Shown here in pieces: positions 15,371 through 27,451 of a stretch of 32,435 nucleotides of DNA. Position numbers and translations under genes: made by a program. Within the stretch, counting starts at the first letter, position 1; every line of letters begins with the position of its first letter. A model generated the notes under the pieces. That model did no database searches. It saw only the letters and a program-made list of their open reading frames with translations, and was not told the DNA's origin. This DNA comes from Polyangiaceae bacterium (GTDB taxonomy: Bacteria; Myxococcota_A; Polyangia; Polyangiales; Polyangiaceae): positions 20,645 through 53,079 of the forward strand of contig JAKLKA010000079.1 of assembly GCA_023150915.1 (NCBI GenBank), written 5' to 3'.

Positions 15371-15988
15371 ATGAACACGCGACGCACGCTGATGATGGTG
15401 GTGGCAACCTTGGGCCTGGCGCTCGTGGCGCCCGCGGCCAGCGCCGACGCGAACGAAGAAGCCAAGCGCCTGATGAAGCTGCGCGACGCCGAGCGCTACG
15501 AGGTCTCGACCGAGCACAGCGCCACCAAGGCCGGCGCGGCCCGCGTGCACATCGCGGCGCCGGTGGCCAACGTCAAGAAGACGGTCACCGACTTCAAGAA
15601 CTACTCCAAGTTCATCTCCAAGTTCGACAAGGCCAAGGTCGTCGGGCGCGACGGCGACAAGACCGACGTCTACCTGCAGGTGCCCATCCTCAAGGGCGCC
15701 GCCAAGATCTGGGCCGTGGTGCGCTTCTCGCCGATCAAGTCCGTCAACGGCGAAGAGGTGCTCGAGGGCCAGATGGTCAAGGGCAACGTCAAGCGCATGG
15801 ACGCGCGCTGGCGGATCAAGAAGATCGACGACGAGAACACCCAGCTGAACCTCGAGCTCTTGATCGTCCCCAAGCTCCCGGTCCCGGGCTCGATGGTCAC
15901 CGGCGAGGTGAAGTATGCCGCTGACGAGGCGGTGATGGGCTCGCGCAACAAGACCGAGACCGAGTGGGCCGCGAAGAAGAAGAAGTGA
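15371..15988 (+). CDS. Exported SRPBCC (START/polyketide-cyclase-like) protein
   Basis: 205 residues. The ATG at 15371 lies after GAGGAG and CGGAG. The N-terminal signal peptide (MNTRRTLMMVVATLGLALVAPAASA-DA) implies a periplasmic location. The mature part fits the helix-grip SRPBCC fold: ARVHIAAPVANVKKTVTDFK, YSKFISKFDKAKVV, DVYLQVPILKGAAKIWAVV, RFSPIKSVNGEEVLEG, and a C-terminal long helix region. The fold binds hydrophobic ligands, and periplasmic forms may carry lipids, so the neighbouring envelope operon could be relevant; this is inference. Its TGA overlaps the GTG start of the next gene (GTGA). Confidence 0.75.
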   Translation: MNTRRTLMMVVATLGLALVAPAASADANEEAKRLMKLRDAERYEVSTEHSATKAGAARVHIAAPVANVKKTVTDFKNYSKFISKFDKAKVVGRDGDKTDVYLQVPILKGAAKIWAVVRFSPIKSVNGEEVLEGQMVKGNVKRMDARWRIKKIDDENTQLNLELLIVPKLPVPGSMVTGEVKYAADEAVMGSRNKTETEWAAKKKK

Positions 15989-16563
15989 CGCTGCGCCCCC
16001 ACGGCCCAACGAGGCGAGCGCCCGCGGCTCGCCTCTTGGTTTTTGTCTGCCTGCTGGCGGCGTGTGACAAGACGCGAGGCTCCAGCGATCGGGCCCCGCC
16101 CGGCAGCGCGCGCGGGGCCGCGAGCGCGAGTGCCGCCCCCGGCCCTGCCGCCTCCGCCGCGCCGTCTGCCGCGCGCTTCACCGGCGACGGCTGTCACGCC
16201 GGCGTGCCGCCTCGGGGCAGCGCTGCCGAACGCGCCCGAGCGGTGGCCGAGGCATGCGCCCCCGGCTCCACGCCGCTCGGCCCAATGGGCACGTTTTCCG
16301 GCCCTGGCGAGCTTCGGCTCGAGCTGGGCGCCGGCGCCGCGTGCGTGCGGGTGATCGCCGTGGCTGAGCACGCCGACGCCGATCTCAGCCTCGAGCTGCT
16401 CGACGAGCGGGGCGCGAGCCGCGGCGCCGATGCGCTGCCCGGATCGGTGGCTCTGGTCGGCACCCAGGGCCCGGTGTGCTTCGCGGCCGAGAAGGCCTTG
16501 GTGGCCAAGGTCGGCTTCGTGCGGGGTGCGGGCAGCGTGGTGGTGAGCGCTCACCGATTGTGA
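15985..16563 (+). CDS. Lipoprotein of unknown function
   Basis: 192 residues from GTG 15985, which overlaps the stop of the SRPBCC gene and is preferred over an upstream in-frame start. The signal peptide ends in lipobox LLAAC, with Cys27 as the lipidated residue. A Ser/Ala/Pro linker (to about residue 66) is followed by a compact domain with paired cysteines (GCHAGVPP, EACAPG, ACVRVI, VCFAAEK), probably disulfide-bonded in the periplasm, and beta strands such as LRLELGAGAACVRVIAVAE. The function is unknown. Its 3' end overlaps by 13 bp the convergent membrane-protein gene. Confidence 0.75.
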   Translation: MTLRPHGPTRRAPAARLLVFVCLLAACDKTRGSSDRAPPGSARGAASASAAPGPAASAAPSAARFTGDGCHAGVPPRGSAAERARAVAEACAPGSTPLGPMGTFSGPGELRLELGAGAACVRVIAVAEHADADLSLELLDERGASRGADALPGSVALVGTQGPVCFAAEKALVAKVGFVRGAGSVVVSAHRL

Positions 16564-18128
16564 GCCAGCGTCCAGACCAGCGCGCCGTCCCGTCGCACCT
16601 GGGCGACGATTGCGCTGCTGCTGCGGCCGCGAGAAAGTGACAGTTCGCCCTGCCGGTCGAGCGTGACGCGGGTCCGCAGGCGGCCGGTGTGCAGCAGGCG
16701 CGCCCAGAGCTCGGCGGGCACTTCGGGCGGCGCCGCCAGCGTCACGCTGGGTTTGCCGAGCGCGTCGATCGCGCGCGCCAGCACCGCCAGCTCGCTGCCG
16801 TCGCCGACCGGCAGCACCCGACGCGCGACCCGCCCGCCACCGGTGATGGGGCTCGCGCTGGCGCTGGCGGTGGCCGCCTGGGTCAGCGCGGGCGTGGCCA
16901 GCGCCACCATCACGCACCCCAGGAACACGGGGCGCAGAGCTGGCCAGTGGACCCAGGTCGCCAGTCGATCGACGCCGATCGCCGCGCAGAGCGCCAGGAA
17001 CGGCACCAGCGTGACCACGCGCGGGGGAAATGTGGTGAGCACGTCCGGCATCAGCCAGAACCCGACGAGCCCCCCGACGAGCCCGATGGCTCCGAGCGCG
17101 CCGAGCGCGTGACGATCGGGCGGTGGCCGGCACGAGCCCGAGGCAAACCGGCGAGCGAGCAGCGCGTGCGCCGCGACTGCGAGCCCGAAGAGCGCCAGCG
17201 CCAGGACCGAGAACGGCACCGCGTGCAGCAGCCAGTGCAGCGACAGCGCCCCGGGCACCGGCAGCCGATCGACCACGGCCCCGCCGATCTCGGTCCGGAC
17301 GACGGTCGGCTCGAGCGGTGCGAGGAAGAACCGAGCGACGGCCGCCGGGCTCGCCCGCCACAGCGCCGGTTCGAAGGCCACCAGCACCAGCGGCGCAATC
17401 GGCAACGCCGCCAACACCAGCGCGGGGATGGGAAGGCGGCCCTGGCGGAGCAGGCGTCGAACGCTGGCGCGCCGTGCCCAGGCGAAATGGGTCAAGAGCA
17501 CCGGCAGCACCCACAGCACCCCGAGCGACAGCGACAGCCCGAAGCCGAGCGCCGCCGCTCCCACCACCGCCCAGGCGAGCGTGCGCTTCGCCCCGGCCCC
17601 GCCGGGAGCTGCCGGCCCCAGGGCGCGCACGTGCGCGGCCATCACCAGGCATCCGGCCGACGCCGCCAGCGCCGCTTCGTCGGCCACCACCACCGCGTGA
17701 GAGAAGCGCGGCACCAGCAGACACAGCGCCGCCGCCGTCAACGCAACCCGCCGCCCCCGCGACGGCCGCACCGCCAGGTAGAGCGAGAGCGGCGCGAGCG
17801 CACCCACCATCAACCCGGGCAGGCGCATCGCGGTGAGCGGGTCGAGCACGCCAATGCGACCCAGACTGAGCTTCGACCACGCTCCGGTCAGCACCAGCAC
17901 GCCCGACTCGAGCGCCGGGCGGTGCTCGGGCCGCCAGAGCTCGGAGAGACGCCCGGCGGCGATCCGGCGGATCAGATCGGTCTGCGCCTCGATGCTGGCG
18001 AGGCCGCCCAGCTCCCCGAAGGCGGGGCCGGTCTGGCGCGAGACGGCCACCAGCATCGCGAGCGCCACGGCCCACACTGCGAAGGCGATCGACACGGCGA
18101 CGGCGGTCTCGCGGCGCGGCATCTCCAC
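16551..18128 (-). CDS. Polytopic membrane protein, GT39/ArnT-like
   Basis: 525 residues with about 10-12 hydrophobic segments (first at residues 9-28). The first exoplasmic loop is followed by RPEHRPALESGVLVLTGAW, which resembles the EHxP region of ArnT/PMT-type glycosyltransferases that use polyprenyl-phosphate-linked sugars. The C-terminal 110 residues are soluble and periplasmic, with PEVPAELWARLLHTGRLR, as in that family. The donor and acceptor are unknown, and the expected acidic catalytic pair is not certain. Starts at GTG 18126-18128 (GGAAGTGAA upstream) or ATG 18120-18122. One base separates it from the candidate small ORF upstream, so coupling is possible. Confidence 0.7.
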   Translation of the reverse strand: MEMPRRETAVAVSIAFAVWAVALAMLVAVSRQTGPAFGELGGLASIEAQTDLIRRIAAGRLSELWRPEHRPALESGVLVLTGAWSKLSLGRIGVLDPLTAMRLPGLMVGALAPLSLYLAVRPSRGRRVALTAAALCLLVPRFSHAVVVADEAALAASAGCLVMAAHVRALGPAAPGGAGAKRTLAWAVVGAAALGFGLSLSLGVLWVLPVLLTHFAWARRASVRRLLRQGRLPIPALVLAALPIAPLVLVAFEPALWRASPAAVARFFLAPLEPTVVRTEIGGAVVDRLPVPGALSLHWLLHAVPFSVLALALFGLAVAAHALLARRFASGSCRPPPDRHALGALGAIGLVGGLVGFWLMPDVLTTFPPRVVTLVPFLALCAAIGVDRLATWVHWPALRPVFLGCVMVALATPALTQAATASASASPITGGGRVARRVLPVGDGSELAVLARAIDALGKPSVTLAAPPEVPAELWARLLHTGRLRTRVTLDRQGELSLSRGRSSSAIVAQVRRDGALVWTLAHNR

Positions 18129-18129
18129 T

Positions 18130-18216
18130 TCACTTCCAGAGCAGTGTCGCCGCCGACTCGGCCACCGCCAGGGCGACCACCAGCCAGGGCAAATACCGAC
18201 GCGCGCGGTCCGTCAC
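18130..18216 (-). CDS. Candidate 28-residue single-span membrane peptide
   Basis: The frame starts at GTG 18214-18216 with AAAGG about 8 nt upstream and reads MTDRARRYLPWLVVALAVAE, then SAATLLWK, then TGA one base before the GTG of the membrane-protein gene. The basic N-terminus and hydrophobic core suit a single transmembrane helix with an inside N-terminus. The close spacing suggests translational coupling. The frame stays open upstream for at least 16 more codons with no ATG, so a longer form from an upstream alternative start is possible. It is too short for usual gene finding and needs conservation to be accepted. Confidence 0.35.
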   Translation of the reverse strand: MTDRARRYLPWLVVALAVAESAATLLWK

Positions 18217-18305
18217 CCGCTGGCCTTTGCCCGGGTCTCGCCGCCGCCGCAAGCGCCACGCGAAGCGATTGGCGGGCGGCTCGGGGCCGTGTACGCTGCT
18301 CGGGC

Positions 18306-18788
18306 ATGCGGCTCGGTCCTCTCTTCACCGTCGCTCTGCTCGCCACCGTGGGGGCCACCGGTTGCGAGTCCGCCCACATCAAGGACGCCTACGTGTCGCT
18401 CGACTCGGACGGCCGGCGCCTGCCCAAGGACGACTGCATCCGGCCGACCAAGCTGGACGGCACCACGCCGAATCACTACTTCGTGTTCGTCGAGATGCTC
18501 TCGTTCCGCGACGACACCATCCTGACGCCGGTGCTCAAGAACGTGAAGGAAGGCCGATACATGGCCTGGGCCGAGAGCAAGCCCGGCAACGACGAGATCC
18601 TCGAGTTCGGCAACATCGCGCCGGGCAAGGGGGACCACGTCATCAGCTGGGAGCAGGTCGGGCCGCCGGTGGGCGACAACGACAACGGGCCGCTGCCCGA
18701 AGGGCTCTACACCTGGGAGTTCTACCTGGACGACCACGGCTCGGCGGACGCGGTGATCGATTTCGCGGTCAGCGCCGGCTGCAAGTAG
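18306..18788 (+). CDS. Lipoprotein of unknown function
   Basis: 160 residues. A signal peptide (MRLGPLFTVALLATVGATGC) ends at lipobox ATGC, Cys20. The mature domain looks like a beta sandwich: HIKDAYVSLDSDGRRLPKDD, FVFVEMLSFRDDTI, ILEFGNIAPGKGDHVISWEQ, GLYTWEFYLDDHGSADAVI. The last part, a strand with a Trp-Glu-Phe-Tyr motif, is similar to accessory domains that carry carbohydrate or peptide ligands, but the match is not specific. The ribosome-binding site is weak. It is convergent with the lipoprotein gene at 18794, with 5 bp between the stops. Confidence 0.78.
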   Translation: MRLGPLFTVALLATVGATGCESAHIKDAYVSLDSDGRRLPKDDCIRPTKLDGTTPNHYFVFVEMLSFRDDTILTPVLKNVKEGRYMAWAESKPGNDEILEFGNIAPGKGDHVISWEQVGPPVGDNDNGPLPEGLYTWEFYLDDHGSADAVIDFAVSAGCK

Positions 18789-18793
18789 CCCGG

Positions 18794-19549
18794 CTACTCC
18801 TCGTCCTTCGTCTTCTTGATCGCCGCCTGGTAGCGCTTGTCTTTGCGCAGCGGTCCAAACTCGCTCTGGGTCTGCGAGCGCCGAATCCAGTCGTCCAGCG
18901 AGTTGTGCGAGCGCAGGAACTTCGGGCGGCGCAGGCTCTTGGCCACCTCCAGCGATTTTTCGAAGTTCGTCGCGCACTGATCGACGTCGTTCTTCAGGCA
19001 GTACCCCCGCGCCAGGTGATAGAAGACCTCGGCGCTGTTGTCCCACTGCTTCCGGGCGATATCCAGGTGCCGGATGGCGTCGTCCGCGTTCTTCTTGCGG
19101 AGCAGGGCGTACGACACGCCCATGCGCAGGTAATAGTGCTCGTACTCGGGCAGCTTGCAGCCCTTGTCGTGCAGCTTCTCGGCCTCTTCGTAGAACGGGA
19201 TCGACGCCTCGGCGGCCTCGCTCTCTTTCAGGCTCTTGTCGAACAGCGCCGAGTCGCCGCGCCACACCCGCACCGTCGCGCTGTTCGGGTGCTGCTTGGC
19301 CAGGTGATCGAGCAGGCGCTGCGCGGTCTTGTAGTCCTTGTCCTTGAAGGCGGTGACGGCGGGGCGGAACTCGCCCTGCCCCGGGTCCATGCTGGCGCCG
19401 CCCGGGCACACGCCGGGGGTCACCGCGGTGGCCGTGGGTGCGGTGGCCGGCGGGGGCGGCGGCGGGTCGGACTTGCTCTTGCAGGCGAGCAGCGCAGCGA
19501 CGATCAACACCAGGGCGGCGCTTCGGTCAGCGAAGGTCATCGGCGCCAT
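18794..19549 (-). CDS. Lipoprotein with TPR-like helical repeats
   Basis: 251 residues from ATG 19549; ATG 19540 also gives the signal peptide, and the upstream 19582 start is less likely. The lipobox is ALLAC in [21 protein letters not shown] Pro/Thr/Ala linker follows. The helices [57 protein letters not shown] and [20 protein letters not shown] look like three or four TPR-type repeats, consistent with a scaffold on the inner face of the outer membrane. The function is unknown. It is divergent from gltB, about 118 bp away. TTTTGACG on the minus strand near 19608 could be a -35, but no good -10 follows. Confidence 0.72.
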   Translation of the reverse strand: MAPMTFADRSAALVLIVAALLACKSKSDPPPPPPATAPTATAVTPGVCPGGASMDPGQGEFRPAVTAFKDKDYKTAQRLLDHLAKQHPNSATVRVWRGDSALFDKSLKESEAAEASIPFYEEAEKLHDKGCKLPEYEHYYLRMGVSYALLRKKNADDAIRHLDIARKQWDNSAEVFYHLARGYCLKNDVDQCATNFEKSLEVAKSLRRPKFLRSHNSLDDWIRRSQTQSEFGPLRKDKRYQAAIKKTKDEE

Positions 19550-19667
19550 CAAACGTCGAGTCGCGGGGTCTCCGCAAGCCACCCTCAGTGGCGCCTTGCG
19601 CGGCGCGTCAAAACGTGGCCCAATACCGGGCCGCCATGCCCCGCCATCCGTTCAGAGCGCCACCGCG

Positions 19668-24251
<4,584 letters not shown>

Positions 24252-24253
24252 AC

Positions 24254-25663
24254 ATGGGCAAGGTCACCGGCTTCCTCCAGTATCCACGCCTGGCTGCCCC
24301 CAAGCGGCCGGTCGCCGAGCGTCTGAAAGACCACCGCGAGATCGAGCTGCCGGTGGTGAGCGAGCGTCTGGCCGAGCAGGGCGCGCGCTGCATGGACTGC
24401 GGCATTCCGTTTTGCAACACCGGCTGCCCGCTCGGCAACCTGATCCCCGAGTGGAACGACCACGTTTACCGCGGGCAGATGACCGAGGCCGTCCAGGCGC
24501 TGCACGCGACCAACAACTTCCCCGAGGTCACTGGGCGCGTGTGCCCGGCGCCGTGCGAGGCAGCCTGCGTCTTGGCCATGGTCGCCGAGCCGGTGAGCAT
24601 CAAGCTGCTCGAGCGCTCGATCGCGGACCACGCCTTCGCGCGTGGGCACATCTTGCCCGAGCCGCCTCTCAGCCGCACCGGCAAGAAGGTCGCCGTGGTG
24701 GGCTCGGGGCCGGCGGGGCTGGCGGCCGCGCAGCAGCTGAACCGTGCCGGCCACAGCGTGGTGGTCCACGAGCGCGCCGACCGCATTGGCGGGCTCCTCA
24801 CCTATGGCATCCCGGACTTCAAGCTCGACAAGCGCCTGGTGCAAGCCCGGGTCGAGCAGATGCGCGCCGAGGGGGTCGAGTTCCGCACCGGCGTCGTGGC
24901 CGAAGCCGGCGAGCTTCGCACGCGCTTCGACGCCGTGTGCCTGGCCATCGGCGCGCGCGTTCCGCGCGATCTGCCGCTGCCCGGCCGCGAGCTCTCGGGC
25001 ATCCACTTCGCGATGGACTACCTCGAGCAGCAGAACCGGCGCGTCAGCGGTGATCGCATTCCCGATGAACGGGCCATCACTGCCGCCGGCAAGCGGGTGG
25101 TGGTGATCGGCGGCGGAGACACCGGCAGCGATTGCATCGGCACCGCGCTGCGCCAGGGCGCGGCCGCCGTCGTGAGCCTCGAGATTTTGCCGCGCCCGCC
25201 CGAGTCGCGCGACCCGACCACGCCCTGGCCGCTCTGGCCGCTGATGCTGCGCACCTCGACCAGCCACGAAGAGGGCGGCGAGCGCACATGGAGCGTGTCC
25301 ACCGAGCGCTTCGCCGGCAGCGCCGGCGCGGTCGAGCAGCTCCACCTGGTCGAAGTCGCGGAGCGTGCCGGTCGCTTCGAGCGCATCGCCGGCACCGAGC
25401 GCACCCTGGACGCCGACCTGGTGCTGTTGGCCCTCGGCTTCATGCATCCGGAAAAGAGCGGGCTGCTCGATGAGCTCGGCCTCACCCTCGACCGGCGCGG
25501 CAACGTCGCGGTCGATGTCAATTGCATGACGAACGTCAGCGGGGTGTTCGCGGCCGGGGACTGCCAGCGCGGGCAAAGCCTGGTGGTCTGGGCGATCGCC
25601 GATGGCCGGCGCGCGGCGCGGGCCATCGACGCGTTCCTGATGGGCAAGACCGAGCTGGGCTAG
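24254..25663 (+). CDS. gltD: Glutamate synthase (NADPH) small subunit
   Basis: 469 residues. It passes electrons from NADPH through FAD and Fe-S clusters to GltB. The N-terminal Fe-S domain has Cys46, 49, 54 and 58 (CMDCGIPFCNTGC), then Cys97, 101 and 105 (VCPAPCEAAC). The FAD-binding motif is VAVVGSGPAGLAAAQQL (146-162) and the NADPH motif is VVVIGGGDTGSDCIG. A C-terminal FAD motif NVSGVFAAGDCQRGQSLVVW is intact. The ATG at 24254 is preferred to the GTG at 24248, which overlaps the gltB stop; the protein then begins MGKVTGF as in close relatives. The length is standard. Confidence 0.96.
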   Translation: MGKVTGFLQYPRLAAPKRPVAERLKDHREIELPVVSERLAEQGARCMDCGIPFCNTGCPLGNLIPEWNDHVYRGQMTEAVQALHATNNFPEVTGRVCPAPCEAACVLAMVAEPVSIKLLERSIADHAFARGHILPEPPLSRTGKKVAVVGSGPAGLAAAQQLNRAGHSVVVHERADRIGGLLTYGIPDFKLDKRLVQARVEQMRAEGVEFRTGVVAEAGELRTRFDAVCLAIGARVPRDLPLPGRELSGIHFAMDYLEQQNRRVSGDRIPDERAITAAGKRVVVIGGGDTGSDCIGTALRQGAAAVVSLEILPRPPESRDPTTPWPLWPLMLRTSTSHEEGGERTWSVSTERFAGSAGAVEQLHLVEVAERAGRFERIAGTERTLDADLVLLALGFMHPEKSGLLDELGLTLDRRGNVAVDVNCMTNVSGVFAAGDCQRGQSLVVWAIADGRRAARAIDAFLMGKTELG

Positions 25664-25711
25664 AGGGCGCGCTTTCCCCTGCGCCCCGCCCGTGGGATAC
25701 TGCCTGCTGGT

Positions 25712-26440
25712 TTGACCCAGGCCCCGAAGAAGCGCCCGCCGAAGCGTCCGCCGCGTCCCCTGCCTCGGGGCGCGCCGCCCAAGAGCGAGGATTCGTCTCC
25801 CGAGATCCAGGTCGGCTTCGCGCCCGTGGGCCGCGAGACCTTGGCGGCCATCACCACCAACGTGGCGCCGAAGGCCGAGGGCCCCGAGCTCGAGTTCCAT
25901 CTGGTGCCGGCGGGCCGCGAGACGCTGGCTGCGATCACCGCCGAGCTGGTGCCGCCCTCGGGCCGCGCCGGTCAGGCGGATCTGTGCGACGAGCCGACCA
26001 CCGGGGTGCGCCAGCGGCAGCGCACCCACGGCTACTCGGAGCCGCCGCCCCAGGCGCTGACCGCAACACCCCGCATGACCATGCCGGGCGTGGCGCCGCC
26101 GGCCAACGCCCCCCCGAAGTCGAAGGCCGACCGGGTCAGCAAAGACACCATCGACGCGCTGGCCTCGGCCATGCTCGAGGTCGGCCCGCCGCCGCCCAGC
26201 GCGCGCTCCCGCGCGCAATCCCTCGAGGTGTTCGAGCTCGTGACCTTCGTGGTCAAGGGCGACGATCTGGGCCAGCTCTCCACCGAGGCCACGCGCCGCG
26301 AGTTCGTGGTCGAGCGGCTGATGCACCGCCTGCCGATCGCCGCCGTCGATCAGATCGACCGCGTGGACGTCACTCCGTGGACCGTGCGCGGCACGCTGAT
26401 CTTGCGCGTGTGGTGCAAGGTCCGCTCCCCGCTGCGGTGA
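25712..26440 (+). CDS. Unknown protein with two GRETLAAIT repeats
   Basis: 242 residues from a TTG start, 48 bp after gltD; the start is not certain, because no good ribosome-binding site is visible. The N-terminus is Pro/Lys/Arg-rich (PKKRPPKRPPRP). Two copies of GRETLAAIT lie at residues 40-48 and 68-76, 28 apart, each preceded by a conserved Pro and hydrophobic residues (VGFAPVGRETL, FHLVPAGRETL). A Pro-rich linker follows. The C-terminal 80 residues (SLEVFELVTFVVKGDDLGQL, then RREFVVERLMHRLP, TPWTVRGTLILRVWCKV) could be a small folded domain, not recognised. There is no signal peptide, so it is probably cytoplasmic. Its TGA abuts the convergent stop of the Sel1 gene (TGATCA). Confidence 0.65.
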   Translation: MTQAPKKRPPKRPPRPLPRGAPPKSEDSSPEIQVGFAPVGRETLAAITTNVAPKAEGPELEFHLVPAGRETLAAITAELVPPSGRAGQADLCDEPTTGVRQRQRTHGYSEPPPQALTATPRMTMPGVAPPANAPPKSKADRVSKDTIDALASAMLEVGPPPPSARSRAQSLEVFELVTFVVKGDDLGQLSTEATRREFVVERLMHRLPIAAVDQIDRVDVTPWTVRGTLILRVWCKVRSPLR

Positions 26441-27352
26441 TCAGCGCCCCAGGCGCTCGAGCCGTTCGCAAGCCACGGCGTCCCCCAGGTTGCAGGCCCG
26501 CTCGAACATCGCCTTGGCGCGCACCGGATCGGGCGGCGTGCTGCCCTTCTCGTCCGAAAGCAAGAGGCCCAGGGCGCGGCAGCCGGTGACCGCGCCGCCC
26601 TCGCACGACCGCTCGAACAGCTTCATCGCCCGCGCTTCGTCCTTCTGCACGCCCCGGCCGCCCAGCACCATTCGACCAAAGCCATGGCAGCCCTCGGCAT
26701 CGCCGCCGTTGCAGGCCTTCTCGAACAGCGCCACCGCCTGCTCCACGTTCGGATCGGTGCCCATGCCGATGTACTTCGCCAGCGCCAGCCCGCCGCAGGC
26801 TTCGGCGCTGCCGAAGTCACAGCCCCGCTGGTAGTACTCCAGAGCTTTCTCTGGGCTCTTGGCCGTGCCCCGGCCCTTCTCGTGGCGCTTGCCCAGCGCC
26901 GCGCAGGCCTCGGCCTGCGAGCCCTGACAGGCGCGCTCGTAGAGCGCGATCACCCGCGGCTGATCGACGTTGCCGGTGCGCTCGGCCTCGAGGGCCTTGG
27001 CGAAATGCAGACACGCCGTGACGTCGTTCGCGTTGCAGGCGCGCTCGAACAGCTCGAACGCGCGCTTGTCGTCCCGCGGCCCGTCCAGACCGATCTGGTG
27101 TGACAGCGCCAGCTGGCGACACGCGATCATCTCGCGGCGCTCGCAGCGCGCCTCGAGCTCGGCATTCAGCCCCTGAGCGCGCCGGGAACCCAGCAAGCTG
27201 GCGGCAAGCGCGGCCACCACGCCCACCGCCAGGCCCGCGGCAAACGGCAGCACCGGCGTGCGCCGTGGCGCCGGCGCCCGGGGCAAGCGCGAGGGCGGCG
27301 CCCGGCGGGCGCGCTGCGGCGCGGGGTGTTCGTCGCTTTCCGTGTTCGACAC
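26441..27352 (-). CDS. Cys-rich Sel1-like repeat protein with one membrane anchor
   Basis: 303 residues from GTG 27350-27352, chosen because the frame upstream shows no domain and runs into the PlsB gene. The N-terminus is Pro/Arg-rich; one membrane segment (about 34-55, LPFAAGLAVGVVAALAASLL) anchors it. Residues 60-300 contain about six or seven Sel1-type repeats of about 36-40 residues. The repeats carry paired cysteines (ERACNGGDAEGCHGFGRMVL, FERSCEGGAVTGCRALGLLL), C-x7-C in each unit, as in the Hcp disulfide-stapled Sel1 proteins. This implies folding outside the cytoplasm. Such proteins usually scaffold complexes. The gene is divergent from the PlsB-like gene with 99 bp between them. Confidence 0.85.
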   Translation of the reverse strand: MSNTESDEHPAPQRARRAPPSRLPRAPAPRRTPVLPFAAGLAVGVVAALAASLLGSRRAQGLNAELEARCERREMIACRQLALSHQIGLDGPRDDKRAFELFERACNANDVTACLHFAKALEAERTGNVDQPRVIALYERACQGSQAEACAALGKRHEKGRGTAKSPEKALEYYQRGCDFGSAEACGGLALAKYIGMGTDPNVEQAVALFEKACNGGDAEGCHGFGRMVLGGRGVQKDEARAMKLFERSCEGGAVTGCRALGLLLSDEKGSTPPDPVRAKAMFERACNLGDAVACERLERLGR

Positions 27353-27451
27353 GCCCCAGGGCCATAGCGCAGCGCGCGCGTATTCGCGAGAAAAACCGCG
27401 GCCCCAGGACTGTCCCCGCGCCGGGCCGGGTCGTTGTAGGCTCGGGCTCCC

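Noticed and set aside
19550-19667. Promoter pair between the TPR lipoprotein and gltB
   Set aside because: A TTGACG-like -35 exists on the minus strand, but no acceptable -10 follows at 16-19 nt, and the gltB direction shows none.
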